A stretch of DNA of 64,000 bases from Franzmannia pantelleriensis. Lineage in GTDB: Bacteria > Pseudomonadota > Gammaproteobacteria > Pseudomonadales > Halomonadaceae. Shown here piece after piece: positions 1-8,158 of this stretch; position 1 is the first letter of the stretch; each line of letters starts with the position of its first letter. Location of the stretch: NCBI RefSeq assembly GCF_900102875.1, contig NZ_FNGH01000014.1, positions 57,829-121,828 of the forward strand, written 5' to 3'. The notes beneath the pieces were generated by a model. The model was not told the DNA's origin and did no database searches. It worked only from the letters and a program-made list of their open reading frames with translations. The position numbers were made by a program, and so were the translations under genes.

Positions 1-235
1 GCCAGAACTTGACGATGTCCAGCGGTGCCTCGGCATAGGCCTCGGGATGCGTGAACACGTAGCCGAGGCGTGCGCCGACCAGCCACACGATCACCAGGGT
101 GTTGAACCAGCGGGCATGAGTGCCCTTGGGCAGGCCGAGCAGCACCAGGCTCGTCAACAGCAGGACCAGGCCTGCGCCGAAGGCATACAGACGAGGTAGG
201 GAAAGCAGTACTGGGCCAATGGCGATGGCATCCAT
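1..235 (-). CDS. Partial membrane protein, Lgt-like N-terminus (possible TlpA-family fusion)
   Basis: The reverse strand reads MDAIAIGPVLLSLPRLYAFG and stays open to the window edge, giving 78 codons of a hydrophobic N-terminus that contains a GARLGYV segment. This resembles the prolipoprotein diacylglyceryl transferase-like membrane domain that, in Pseudomonas and Halomonas relatives, sits in front of a thioredoxin-like TlpA domain. The start was chosen as the first ATG of the open frame. It is divergent from the small gene at 370. The product call rests on resemblance only, because the diagnostic thioredoxin part lies outside the window; a plain membrane protein is the alternative. Confidence 0.5.
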   Translation of the reverse strand, partial: MDAIAIGPVLLSLPRLYAFGAGLVLLLTSLVLLGLPKGTHARWFNTLVIVWLVGARLGYVFTHPEAYAEAPLDIVKFW

Positions 236-369
236 CCGGCGGGCTCCACAGGTCAGGACAGCGGCAGGGGGCAGCGACGCTGTGCGGCCACTGTTACACT
301 AGGGACGCGTAGCATCATGCGCTAGAAGCGTACTGTTGCATCGCTCGACTGTCACCCCCGGAGCTGCAC

Positions 370-597
370 ATGGCCAAGCCTGCCTTCGATATCCTGCGCG
401 CCCTGGCGATTGCCAGCCAGGCGCTTGGCTTCATCGTCATCATCACCCTCGAAACGCTGCTCGGCGACGCTGCCCGCGCCTGGCAGGGCGTGACCCTGGC
501 GCTGATGGTGGTCGTGGCACTAGGCATTGCGCTGGCGCGGCTCTACCGACGCAACAAGCGACGCAAACGGCAGATGGCGCAGCAGCATGACGAGTGA
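370..597 (+). CDS. Small two-helix membrane protein, unknown function
   Basis: A 75-residue protein with two hydrophobic segments (about residues 10-30 and 40-58) and a very basic tail (RRNKRRKRQ). A GGAG ribosome-binding site lies about six bases before the ATG, and the phospholipase D-type gene begins six bases after the stop, so the two are probably cotranscribed. No family was recognised. Function is unknown; a membrane partner of the neighbouring phospholipid enzyme is only a guess from position. Confidence 0.6.
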   Translation: MAKPAFDILRALAIASQALGFIVIITLETLLGDAARAWQGVTLALMVVVALGIALARLYRRNKRRKRQMAQQHDE

Positions 598-603
598 CCT
601 GCG

Positions 604-2178
604 GTGATTGGTCGCGCCAATGTCGTCGCGCGTCTCGTCCTGACATCGCTGCTGGTCGGCTGTCTGCTGCTGGCGGGGTGCGCGCCGACGCCGGTGGTGC
701 GCAGCCACTCCTGGGCCCTGCCGCTGCACGAGGCCGAGGAGACCGCGCTGGGCGGCTGGGTGGCCGAGCAACATACCGCGCAGCAGGTGCCCGAGCACAG
801 CGGCTTCCGGCTGCTGGTTGACGGCGATGAATCCTTCGCCCTGCGCGCCGCCTTGTTGGCCAGCAGTGAGCGCACCCTCGACGTGCAGACCTACATCGCC
901 GACGATGGCCTTACCTCGCGGGTACTCCTGGTACGCATGCTGGAGGCCGCCGAGCGCGGCGTCCGGGTACGGCTGCTGTTAGACGATCTGGCCAGCCTCA
1001 ACAACGAAGCATTGCTGGCCGCCATCGACAGCCACCCGCAGGTGGAGGTGCGGCTGTTCAATCCGCTGCTGCGCGGGCGTGGCACCCTGCTGAGTCGCGG
1101 CGTGATGATGGCCGCCGACCTGCGTCGTCAGCATCGCCGCATGCACAACAAGCTGTGGCTTAGCGATGGCCTGGTGGCGATCACCGGCGGGCGCAACCTC
1201 GGCGACGAATACTTCAACGCCGATGAACAGCGCAATTTCGCTGACCTCGACCTGCTGGCGGTGGGGCCGGTGGCACGCGATCTGTCGCGTAGTTTCGATG
1301 ATTACTGGCGCCATCACCTGGCGCTGCCGCTGGCGCGATTCCGCCAGGCCGAGCCTAACGCCTGGCGCGAGCTGCGCGACGATCTGGCGGTATGGCTCGA
1401 GGCCCAGCGTCACGACTCGCCCTACCTGGTGGCGCTGCGCCAGCGCTTTGCCGATGCGTCCCCCGAGTCGCTGCTGGCGCCGCTGACCTGGGCGCCGGGA
1501 CGCGCGCTGTGGGACCCGCCCGCCAAGCTGGCGGGGCGCGGACGTCCGGCCCTGGAGGAGACCCTCACCGCGGACCTGGTCGAGATCATCGACGCCCTCG
1601 AGCAGCGGCTGCTGATCATCTCCGCCTACTTCATTCCTACCCGACAGGGCGCCGCCCAGCTGCAGCGCCTGGCGCGAGATGGGGTCGAGGTGGCGGTGAT
1701 CACCAACTCGCTGGAGGCCACCGACGTGCCGCCGGTGCACGGCGCCTATGCCGGCTATCGGCCCGAGCTGCTGGCCAGCGGCGTACGGCTTTACGAACTG
1801 CGTGCCGACCATCAGCAAGCCGCCAGCCTCGGGGTGCCGGGGGCCTCCTCGTCGAGCCTGCATATCAAGGCGCTGGGCTTCGACCATGATCAGCTGTTCG
1901 TGGGTAGTTACAATATCGATCCGCGCTCGATCTGGTGGAACAGCGAGGTGGGGGTGCTGGTGGAGAGTGAGACCCTCAATCGCGAGCTGTGGGCGTTGGC
2001 CGAGCTGGGCATGAGCCCGGCCCTGAGCTATTCCGTGGGCCTGGATGAAGCCGGCGGCCTCGAGTGGCATACCGATAACGCCGACCAGTCCGAGGTGCTG
2101 CGCCGCGAGCCGGGCAGTTGGCTGCGCCGGCTGGGGGCCTGGAGCAGTCGGGCACTGCGCCTCGAGGACTGGCTCTAG
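604..2178 (+). CDS. Phospholipase D-family lipoprotein (ClsC/YmdC-like cardiolipin synthase)
   Basis: A 524-residue protein starting at GTG, with a signal sequence ending in a lipobox (LLAGC, Cys about 22), so it is predicted to be lipid-anchored. It carries two HKD motifs typical of phospholipase D enzymes: H181-x-K183-x4-D188 followed by GGRNLGDEYF, and H420-x-K422-x4-D427 followed by GSYNIDPRS. Length and motif layout match the ClsC group, which joins phosphatidylglycerol to another phospholipid to make cardiolipin. E. coli ClsC works with YmdB, which is not seen here. It directly follows the small membrane gene at 370. Family assignment is firm; the exact lipid reaction is inferred. Confidence 0.85.
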   Translation: MIGRANVVARLVLTSLLVGCLLLAGCAPTPVVRSHSWALPLHEAEETALGGWVAEQHTAQQVPEHSGFRLLVDGDESFALRAALLASSERTLDVQTYIADDGLTSRVLLVRMLEAAERGVRVRLLLDDLASLNNEALLAAIDSHPQVEVRLFNPLLRGRGTLLSRGVMMAADLRRQHRRMHNKLWLSDGLVAITGGRNLGDEYFNADEQRNFADLDLLAVGPVARDLSRSFDDYWRHHLALPLARFRQAEPNAWRELRDDLAVWLEAQRHDSPYLVALRQRFADASPESLLAPLTWAPGRALWDPPAKLAGRGRPALEETLTADLVEIIDALEQRLLIISAYFIPTRQGAAQLQRLARDGVEVAVITNSLEATDVPPVHGAYAGYRPELLASGVRLYELRADHQQAASLGVPGASSSSLHIKALGFDHDQLFVGSYNIDPRSIWWNSEVGVLVESETLNRELWALAELGMSPALSYSVGLDEAGGLEWHTDNADQSEVLRREPGSWLRRLGAWSSRALRLEDWL

Positions 2179-2212
2179 ACGCCTGTTGGGCGCCCACCGG
2201 GAGGAGGAACGA

Positions 2213-3196
2213 TTGCGACTCGATTACCGCGGTGCGCTACCCGAAACCGTCGGCTACCTGCTGTTGCCGGACTTCTCGATGATGGCCTTCTTCGCCGCGG
2301 TGGAGCCGCTGCGCATTGCCAACCGCCTCAGCGGCAGGCCGCTGTTCGACTGGACGTTGATCAGCGAGGACGGTGAGCCGGTCACCGCCTCCAACGGCAT
2401 GACCCTGCTCGTCGATCGGGCCATGGGCGAGGTACATGACGTGCCCTCGTTGGCGGTGTGCAGCGGCTTTGCGCCGGAACAGCACCTCAAGCGCCCGCTG
2501 CTGGCCTGGTTGCACCACCTCGACCAGGCCGGCTGTGTGCTGGGTGGGCTCGATACCGGCTGCTTCCTGCTCGCTGCGGCGGGGCTGCTCGGCGGCGAGC
2601 GGGTGACGCTGCACTGGGAGAGCCTGCCGGCCTTTCGCGAGCGCTTCCCAGCGATCGCCACCTCCGACGAGCTGTTCGAGCTCGGCTCGCGGCGCTTCTC
2701 CTGCGCCGGCGGGGCCGCGGCCATGGACATGGCGCTGGAGGTGATCGCCCGGCGCCATGGCACCAAGCTGGCCATCGACGTCTCCGAGCAGCTGGTGCAT
2801 GAGCGCATGCGCACCCGCGATGACCAGCAGCGCATGTCGCTGGTGCGCCGCCTGGGGACGCACAATCGCCGCCTGATAGAGGCCGTGGCGCTGATCGAGC
2901 GCCACCTCGAGGAGCCGCTGAGCCTCGCCGAGGTGGCACGCCGCAGCGGTGTCTCGCCGCGCCAGCTGCAGCGCCTGTTCGAACAGCATCTCGCCACCTC
3001 GCCGCGCCAGTGGTACCTGCGGCGACGGCTAGAGCGCGCCAGGCAACTGCTCGAGGAGACCGACCTCGACGTGCTCGCGGCGGGGCTCGCCTGTGGATTC
3101 ACCTCCAGCTCGAGTTTCGCCCGCGCCTTCCGAGCCTGCTATGGCGTATCGCCGCGGGAGATGCGCCACGATCCCGACAGGCGCCGCGGCGCCTGA
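2213..3196 (+). CDS. GlxA-family AraC-type transcriptional regulator (copy 1)
   Basis: The protein has an N-terminal DJ-1/PfpI amidotransferase-like domain (about residues 8-190, with the LDTGCFLLAAAG elbow keeping its Cys) and a C-terminal AraC helix-turn-helix (about 215-315). The start is a TTG at 2213 preceded by a GAGGAGG ribosome-binding site at 2201-2207; upstream codons in this frame run inside the phospholipase gene. It is convergent with tctA. A 51-bp piece of its 3' end recurs at 6582-6632, beside the ABC permease gene, which suggests this regulator once directly faced that operon and may still control it. It is a paralogue of the regulators at 15436 and 17757. Members of this family control carnitine, betaine and arginine genes in Pseudomonas. 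Confidence 0.88.
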   Translation: MRLDYRGALPETVGYLLLPDFSMMAFFAAVEPLRIANRLSGRPLFDWTLISEDGEPVTASNGMTLLVDRAMGEVHDVPSLAVCSGFAPEQHLKRPLLAWLHHLDQAGCVLGGLDTGCFLLAAAGLLGGERVTLHWESLPAFRERFPAIATSDELFELGSRRFSCAGGAAAMDMALEVIARRHGTKLAIDVSEQLVHERMRTRDDQQRMSLVRRLGTHNRRLIEAVALIERHLEEPLSLAEVARRSGVSPRQLQRLFEQHLATSPRQWYLRRRLERARQLLEETDLDVLAAGLACGFTSSSSFARAFRACYGVSPREMRHDPDRRRGA

Positions 3197-3268
3197 GCCG
3201 GGCCCGGCAAGCGTATCGATCAATCGCTCGGTCAGCATGATTCCACGGCTTGTCTAGCGAAGCGGCAG
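3098..3268 (+). repeat. Left direct-repeat junction flanking the tctABC cassette
   Basis: Bases 3098-3148 (3' part of the GlxA-type regulator gene) match 6582-6632 at 49 of 51 positions. Bases 3240-3268 match 6633-6661 at 25 of 29. In this left copy the regulator gene is complete, while the second block, read on the minus strand, ends PLLPLR-stop, like the WLPLR-stop end of the permease gene at 6647. It therefore looks like a remnant of the permease 3' end. Confidence 0.8.
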
Positions 3269-3310
3269 CAGCGGCATCGACTTTCACGTGGCGAGTTCAG
3301 GCCGCCGTAA

Positions 3311-4879
3311 TCAACGCGTTGCATCGTCATCGGCGGCGCCTTGGCTATCCTGCTCGTGGGCCATGGCCTCGAGTCGCTCCGAGAAGCGCATGCGGTATGA
3401 GAGCACCAGCACCAGCACGGCGAGCCCCATCAGGATAAGGCTCAGCGGACTGTTGAGCAGGCCGCCCAGCCAGTCGCCGCCGCTGATCAGCACCGCCCGG
3501 CGCATGCTCTCCTCGAGCATGGGGGCGATCAGGAAGGTGATGATCAGCGGCGCCTCGGGGATACCGAAGCGGCGCATGAAGAAGCCGACGAAGCCGAAGA
3601 ACAGCATGACCCCCACGTCGTAGGGGTTGCCCTGGGTGGCAAAGCTGCCGATCACCGCCAGCACCATGATGGTTGGCACCAGCACCGGCTTGGGCAGTCC
3701 GCCCAGCTTGGCATAGAAGAAGGCGAACCCCCGCCCGATCACCAGATTGAAGAGGTTGGCCAGGATCAGGATGGTGAAGAGGGCATAGATGACATCGGCA
3801 TGCAGTTCGAACATGCGCGGGCTGGGCGTAATGCCCTGCAGCAGCAGGGCACCGCCGATCAGCGCTGCGGTAGCGCTACCCGGGATGCCGAAGGCCAGCA
3901 GCGGGACCAGGGTGGGGCCGGCGGTGGCGTTGTTGCCGGACTCGGCGGCGGCCACGCCGCCCATCACCCCGGTTCCGAGCCGCTTGTGAGGCAGTAGGCG
4001 CTTGGCGATCCCGTAGGCGAGAAACGAGGCCACTGTGGCCCCCAACCCCGGGAGCATGCCGACAAAACTGCCGACGCCCAGGCCGATGCTCATCTCGCGC
4101 CAGTTGCTCAGGTATTCGCGAAAGGTCAGGGTGTCTTCCTTGTTGCTGAACAGGTCGTTCATCTTGCGCTCGACCTTGTGGCCCAGGCGCGACTCATGGA
4201 TCAGCTCGACGGCCTGCTCCAGCATGCGGCTCATGGCGAACAGGCCGATGATCAGTGGCACCAGGCTAATGCCGTCGCGCAGCCAGGCCAGGCCGAAGGT
4301 GTTGCGTGAAGCGCCGCCCATGGGGTCGGAGCCGATGGTACCGATATAGAGCCCGATGGCGGCGGCGAACAGGCCCTTGGCCACGTGCTTGCCCGAGAGG
4401 GCCCCCAGTAGGGCGATGGCCACCACCATCAGCCAGGTGCGCTCGGCGGGGCCGAACTGCAGCGCCGCCAGTGCCATCATCGGGGCGATCAGGATCACCA
4501 GCACGTCGGAGAGGGAGTCGGCGGTCACCGAGGAGTAGAGCGATGTCAGCAGCGCCTTGCGTCCCTGGCCCTTCTGGGTCATGCGGTAGCCATCGAAGAC
4601 CGTGGCGGCGGAGTCCGGCGCGCCGGGGGTGGCGAAGCTGATGGCCGAGATCGAGCCGCCGAACAGTGCGCCCTTGTAGAGGCCGATGACCAGGCCCAGG
4701 GCGCCGGTGATGTCCAGGGTGAAGGTCAGCGGCAGCATCAAGGCGACCCCGGTGGAGGTGGTCAGGCCGGGTATCGCGCCCAGGCCCACCCCGACGAACA
4801 CGCCGATGGTCAGCCACATCAGGGTGTTCCAGTTGAGCACCAGGTATAGGGCCTCGATAAAGGCATCGGGTTGAAACAT
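3311..4879 (-). CDS. tctA: Tripartite tricarboxylate transporter, large membrane subunit TctA
   Basis: A 522-residue protein of about twelve hydrophobic segments, with the TctA hallmarks IPGLTTSTGVALMLPLTF near residue 35, FATPGAPDSAATVFDGY near residue 85, and an ESGNNATAGPTLVPLLAFGIPG segment in the middle. It is the main channel of a secondary transporter for tricarboxylates or other carboxylic acids in the inner membrane, working with TctB and the periplasmic TctC encoded just upstream. A GGAG site precedes the ATG. It is the last gene of a tctCBA unit, convergent with the GlxA-type regulator. The substrate cannot be read from sequence. Confidence 0.93.
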   Translation of the reverse strand: MFQPDAFIEALYLVLNWNTLMWLTIGVFVGVGLGAIPGLTTSTGVALMLPLTFTLDITGALGLVIGLYKGALFGGSISAISFATPGAPDSAATVFDGYRMTQKGQGRKALLTSLYSSVTADSLSDVLVILIAPMMALAALQFGPAERTWLMVVAIALLGALSGKHVAKGLFAAAIGLYIGTIGSDPMGGASRNTFGLAWLRDGISLVPLIIGLFAMSRMLEQAVELIHESRLGHKVERKMNDLFSNKEDTLTFREYLSNWREMSIGLGVGSFVGMLPGLGATVASFLAYGIAKRLLPHKRLGTGVMGGVAAAESGNNATAGPTLVPLLAFGIPGSATAALIGGALLLQGITPSPRMFELHADVIYALFTILILANLFNLVIGRGFAFFYAKLGGLPKPVLVPTIMVLAVIGSFATQGNPYDVGVMLFFGFVGFFMRRFGIPEAPLIITFLIAPMLEESMRRAVLISGGDWLGGLLNSPLSLILMGLAVLVLVLSYRMRFSERLEAMAHEQDSQGAADDDATR

Positions 4880-4918
4880 GGATCGGCTCCGTCGGGGTGG
4901 CCCCTTGGCTGCCGGAGA

Positions 4919-5419
4919 TCAGATCAGCAGCGGCAGGAAGGCGCCGGGGAGGCGGATACCCAGCAGCGTGAACACGGCCAGGATGATCAGCGCGATGGCG
5001 GCGGCCAGACCCGCCGCGAGGTACCAGGGGCGAAGCCCCAGCAGCAGCATCATCAGCGCCAGGAACAGGGCGATGGGCAGCAGCATGCCCAGCGGTTCCA
5101 TCAGCGCATACAGGCTCAGGGCGGCGGCGCTGAGCACCACCGCCCAGAGCAGGTCGCGCCAATCCAGCGTGGCGATTTCTTCGACCACGGTGTGGCGCCA
5201 CCGGTCGAGGGTGAGCGCCAGGGCGGTCACCAGCATGGCGGCAAGCCCCAGTCCAGGAAAAAAGCCGAGGATGAACCCATCACGCTGTTCGCGGTGATAC
5301 CAGTCCTGCTGCCAGAGATAGGCGAACAGCACGGCAACGGCAATCGCAATGCCGAGTCCCAGCGCCTGGTTGGTACGCCACCATCCTGCCGGTGCTCGGC
5401 GGCTTGGCTTGCGCTGCAT
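4919..5419 (-). CDS. tctB: Tripartite tricarboxylate transporter, small membrane subunit TctB
   Basis: A small protein of about 166 residues with four hydrophobic segments, the usual architecture of the TctB subunit, which assists TctA. The start is placed at the ATG at 5419 (MQRKPSRR) because a GGGAG site lies about eight bases upstream; an in-frame upstream ATG at 5452 would add eleven residues. It lies 39 bp before tctA and 60 bp after tctC on the same strand. Confidence 0.85.
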   Translation of the reverse strand: MQRKPSRRAPAGWWRTNQALGLGIAIAVAVLFAYLWQQDWYHREQRDGFILGFFPGLGLAAMLVTALALTLDRWRHTVVEEIATLDWRDLLWAVVLSAAALSLYALMEPLGMLLPIALFLALMMLLLGLRPWYLAAGLAAAIALIILAVFTLLGIRLPGAFLPLLI

Positions 5420-5479
5420 GGCGTGGCTCCCGAAAGGGCGGCAGGGACCCACCCCGGGTCACTGCCGCGTTACCTTGGA

Positions 5480-6466
5480 TTAGTCGAGCAGCTCGATGGC
5501 GGTGCGCATGCGTTCGACCAGCCGAACGTAATCCTCGTTGGCCTCGGGGAAGCCCATGAAGATGACCTCCTCCCCCATTCGGTCGAGCATGGCGGGAACG
5601 CTCTCGTCCTCGGTCAGCAGCGTTTCCAGCCGGCGCGAGAACTCGGCGACGACTGCGTCGGGGGTATCGGGATGAAAGCCGATCGGGCGCGGGAAGCGCA
5701 TGCCCTCAAAGTCGAAATCGGCGGCGATGGGGACATTGCCACCCAGCTGCTCCTCGACGTCCTCGGGCAGCGCAATATCGCTGGTATTCATTACCACGGT
5801 ACCGCGTTCAGGGACGATACCGAGCGCCGTAGACGCGGTGGCCGCGAGCAGGTCGACATGACCGCCCAGAAAGTCGCTGACCGCTTCGCCGGTGGAGCTG
5901 TAGGGCACATAGACGGCCTCGAGACCGGCCTGGTCGAAGATATTGGCCACCCCGGCCAGCAGGGCGTTGGTGCCGGCGATCACCACCGGGCTATCCTCGG
6001 CGGCCGCCTTGAGCCCGTCCCAGTCCGCCATGGGGCTGTCGTTGCTGGCAACGATCAAGGAGCGAAAGGCAGAGATATACGCGGCTGCCTTGAAGTCCAG
6101 GGGGTCGACCAGCGGGTCGTCTTCCATCAGCGCCGTCATCACCGGGGTCGGGCTGGAAAGCATGGCGGTGTAGCCATCGGCGGGCTGATCCAGAAGGTAT
6201 TCCCAGGCGAGGGTGGCACCGGCACCGGGGCGATTCTGCAGATTCCAGCCGACGCCGAAATGCTCCTGGGCGCCGGTAGAAATGGTGCGTGCCCAGGCGT
6301 CGCTGCCACCGCCGGCGCCGAACGGAATGATGAAATCGATATCGCGCTCGGGCCAGTCGCCGTGGCCATCGGCCTGGGCCATGGGAGAAAGCGCCAGGCA
6401 GGAGGCCGCCAGGGCGAGTAGGCCGCTGCGCAGCAGTGACGAAAAGCGCGTGGCGTAAGCAGGCAT
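5480..6466 (-). CDS. tctC: Tripartite tricarboxylate transporter substrate-binding protein TctC
   Basis: A periplasmic binding protein of the Bug/TctC family. It has a signal peptide ending near AQADGHGDW, the beta-strand and loop IDFIIPFGAGGGSDAWAR that contacts the carboxylate ligand, NRPGAGATLAWEYL, and the C-terminal half with ATASTALGIVPERG. The ATG at 6466 has GGAG six bases upstream; an earlier in-frame ATG at 6526 lacks such a site. It is first in the tctCBA unit. The ligand is probably a small organic acid, but Bug proteins bind many ligands, so the substrate is open. Confidence 0.9.
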   Translation of the reverse strand: MPAYATRFSSLLRSGLLALAASCLALSPMAQADGHGDWPERDIDFIIPFGAGGGSDAWARTISTGAQEHFGVGWNLQNRPGAGATLAWEYLLDQPADGYTAMLSSPTPVMTALMEDDPLVDPLDFKAAAYISAFRSLIVASNDSPMADWDGLKAAAEDSPVVIAGTNALLAGVANIFDQAGLEAVYVPYSSTGEAVSDFLGGHVDLLAATASTALGIVPERGTVVMNTSDIALPEDVEEQLGGNVPIAADFDFEGMRFPRPIGFHPDTPDAVVAEFSRRLETLLTEDESVPAMLDRMGEEVIFMGFPEANEDYVRLVERMRTAIELLD

Positions 6467-6581
6467 GATCTTCTCCGTTTCTTGTCGATTGGAGGGGAGC
6501 CCTAGCGTCCGTAAAAGCGAACGCAAGAGCTGCCTTTTTCAGGCTAGTCAGCCGCGTCGGGGTTGGCCAGCGGCGTGCGAC

Positions 6582-6661
6582 TTCACCGCCAGCTCGAGTT
6601 TCGCCCGTGCCTTCCGAGCCTGCTATGGCGTAATCCCACTGCTTGTTTAACGAAGCGGCAG
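6582..6661 (+). pseudogene. Truncated 3' remnant of a GlxA-type regulator gene (right repeat copy)
   Basis: This 80-bp segment encodes, in the + frame, FTASSSFARAFRACYGV, nearly identical to the C-terminal helix-turn-helix of the regulator ending at 3196 (FTSSSSFARAFRACYGV). Relative to the left copy it has lost 91 bp (3149-3239). It overlaps the 3' end of the ABC permease gene that ends at 6647. It is not a gene now; it marks the right edge of the inserted tctABC cassette. Confidence 0.8.
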
Positions 6662-7372
6662 CCAGCGGCGCCGGGTCGGGCGCATGCCGGGGAAGTTCAG
6701 CTCCACCAGGCGTAGCAACAGGGTCAGCACGATGGTGGTGGCCAGGTAGATACCGGCGATCAGCAGCAGCGGCTCGTAGACCAGGAAGGTCTCGTCGCGA
6801 ATGATATTGGCCGCCTGCAGCAAGTCCATCAGGGCGATGGTGGAGACCAGCGGTACTGACTTGAGCAGCAGGATCATCTCGCCGGTCAGGGTCGGCAGGC
6901 AGAGCTGGATGGCTCGCGGCAGCCACAGCCGATAGAGCACCTGGAAGCCGGAGAGGCCGAAGGCGCGGCCGGCCTCCAGCTCGCCGCGGGGCACGCTCTG
7001 CATGGCACCGCGGATCACTTCGCCGGCGTAGGCGCCGACGCTGAGGATGAAGGTCAGGGCGCCGAAGAAGAAGGGGTCGCGCAGCAGCGGCCAGAAGACG
7101 CTGTCGCGGATGCCCGGGACCCCCTCCAGCAGCCGGCCCACCCCATAGTAGAAGAAGAACAGCTGCACCAGCAGCGGGGTGCCGCGAATCACGGTGGTAA
7201 AGGCCCAGGCCAGCCAGGCCAGGGGCCGCGGGCCGCGCAGCCGGGCCAGGGCCACCGCCACGGCGAGGAGCAAACCGCCCACCGCCGAGACCAGCAGCAG
7301 CCACAGGGTATTGACGAAGCCCTCCCACAGGTAGGCCTGGTAGAAGGGGTCGCTCAGCCAGGAAAAGTCCAT
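6647..7372 (-). CDS. Polar amino acid ABC transporter permease (HisM/ArtM-like)
   Basis: A 241-residue inner-membrane permease of the HisMQ family with about five hydrophobic segments and the coupling-loop signature EAGRAFGLSGFQVLYRLWLPRA (EAA motif). The ATG at 7372 lies one base after the stop of the preceding permease gene, so the two are translationally close; an upstream ATG at 7405 would read through the neighbour. Its last codons lie within the 80-bp direct repeat. The partner ATPase is at 8966 and the binding protein at 8159. The nearby AruH/AruI-type genes suggest a basic amino acid as substrate. Confidence 0.9.
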   Translation of the reverse strand: MDFSWLSDPFYQAYLWEGFVNTLWLLLVSAVGGLLLAVAVALARLRGPRPLAWLAWAFTTVIRGTPLLVQLFFFYYGVGRLLEGVPGIRDSVFWPLLRDPFFFGALTFILSVGAYAGEVIRGAMQSVPRGELEAGRAFGLSGFQVLYRLWLPRAIQLCLPTLTGEMILLLKSVPLVSTIALMDLLQAANIIRDETFLVYEPLLLIAGIYLATTIVLTLLLRLVELNFPGMRPTRRRWLPLR

Positions 7373-7373
7373 C

Positions 7374-8081
7374 TCAGGCCTCCGTGGGTTGGCCGCGGCG
7401 CACATGACGCTCGAGGCGGGCGAACAGCGCCGTGGAGGTCAGGGTCATCAGCAGGTAGATGACGCCGGCGGCGGCGTAGAAGAGGAAGTAGGCGCGGCTG
7501 CTGGCGGCGGCCTGCTGGATGGTGAAGAACAGCTCGTAGAAGCCGATCACGCTGATCAGGGCGGTGTCCTTGATCAGGATCAGCCACAGGTTGGACATGC
7601 CCGGCAGGGCATTGGGCAGCATCCCCGGCAGCACGATGCGGTGGAAGCGCGTCCAGCGCGAGAAGCCATAGGCATCGGCGGCCTCCAGCTGGCCGTGAGG
7701 GATGGCCAGGATGGCGCCGCGGAACACCTCGGTCATGTAGGCGCCCTGGACGAAGGCCAGCACGCCCACGGCGGTGGCGAAGCCGGTGATCTGCACGGCG
7801 CCGCCTATACCGAGTCGTGCCAGCAGGGCGTCCAGGGCCTGGGCGCCGGCATAGTAGAGCAGAATGATCAGCAGCAGCTCGGGCACCGCGCGGATCAGCG
7901 TCGAGTAGGCGGTGGCCAGGGCGCGCAGGGGCGCCCAGGGACTGAGTTTGGCGCCGGCGCCAAGCAGCCCCAGCAGCAGGCCAATGGCATAGGCCAGCAC
8001 GGCGATCTGCAGCGTGGTCATGGCCCCGGCCAGGATGGGACCGGCCCAGTCGCCAAGCCCCTCCGGTGTCATCGCAGTCAT
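7374..8081 (-). CDS. Polar amino acid ABC transporter permease (HisQ/ArtQ-like)
   Basis: A 235-residue membrane protein of the HisMQ family, with the EAA coupling loop EAADAYGFSRWTRFHRIVLPG at about residues 150-170 and the IRAVPELLLIILLYY segment typical of HisQ-type subunits. It forms the heteromeric channel with the permease that starts one base downstream. It follows the binding-protein gene at 8159 with a gap of about 77 bp. Assignment to arginine/ornithine uptake is inferred from the operon, not from a residue signature. Confidence 0.9.
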   Translation of the reverse strand: MTAMTPEGLGDWAGPILAGAMTTLQIAVLAYAIGLLLGLLGAGAKLSPWAPLRALATAYSTLIRAVPELLLIILLYYAGAQALDALLARLGIGGAVQITGFATAVGVLAFVQGAYMTEVFRGAILAIPHGQLEAADAYGFSRWTRFHRIVLPGMLPNALPGMSNLWLILIKDTALISVIGFYELFFTIQQAAASSRAYFLFYAAAGVIYLLMTLTSTALFARLERHVRRGQPTEA

Positions 8082-8158
8082 GGTTGAGCCTTTCCTTGGT
8101 CACACAACGAAGTGCCCCGGCGCCGCTGGCGCCGGGGGGCATGGCAGCCGTCGAGGAT

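Noticed and set aside
4871..6421. 516-codon + strand frame across tctB and tctC
   Set aside because: The minus-strand tctB and tctC have signal peptides, membrane segments and ribosome-binding sites; this frame is a Gln/His/Gly-rich shadow.
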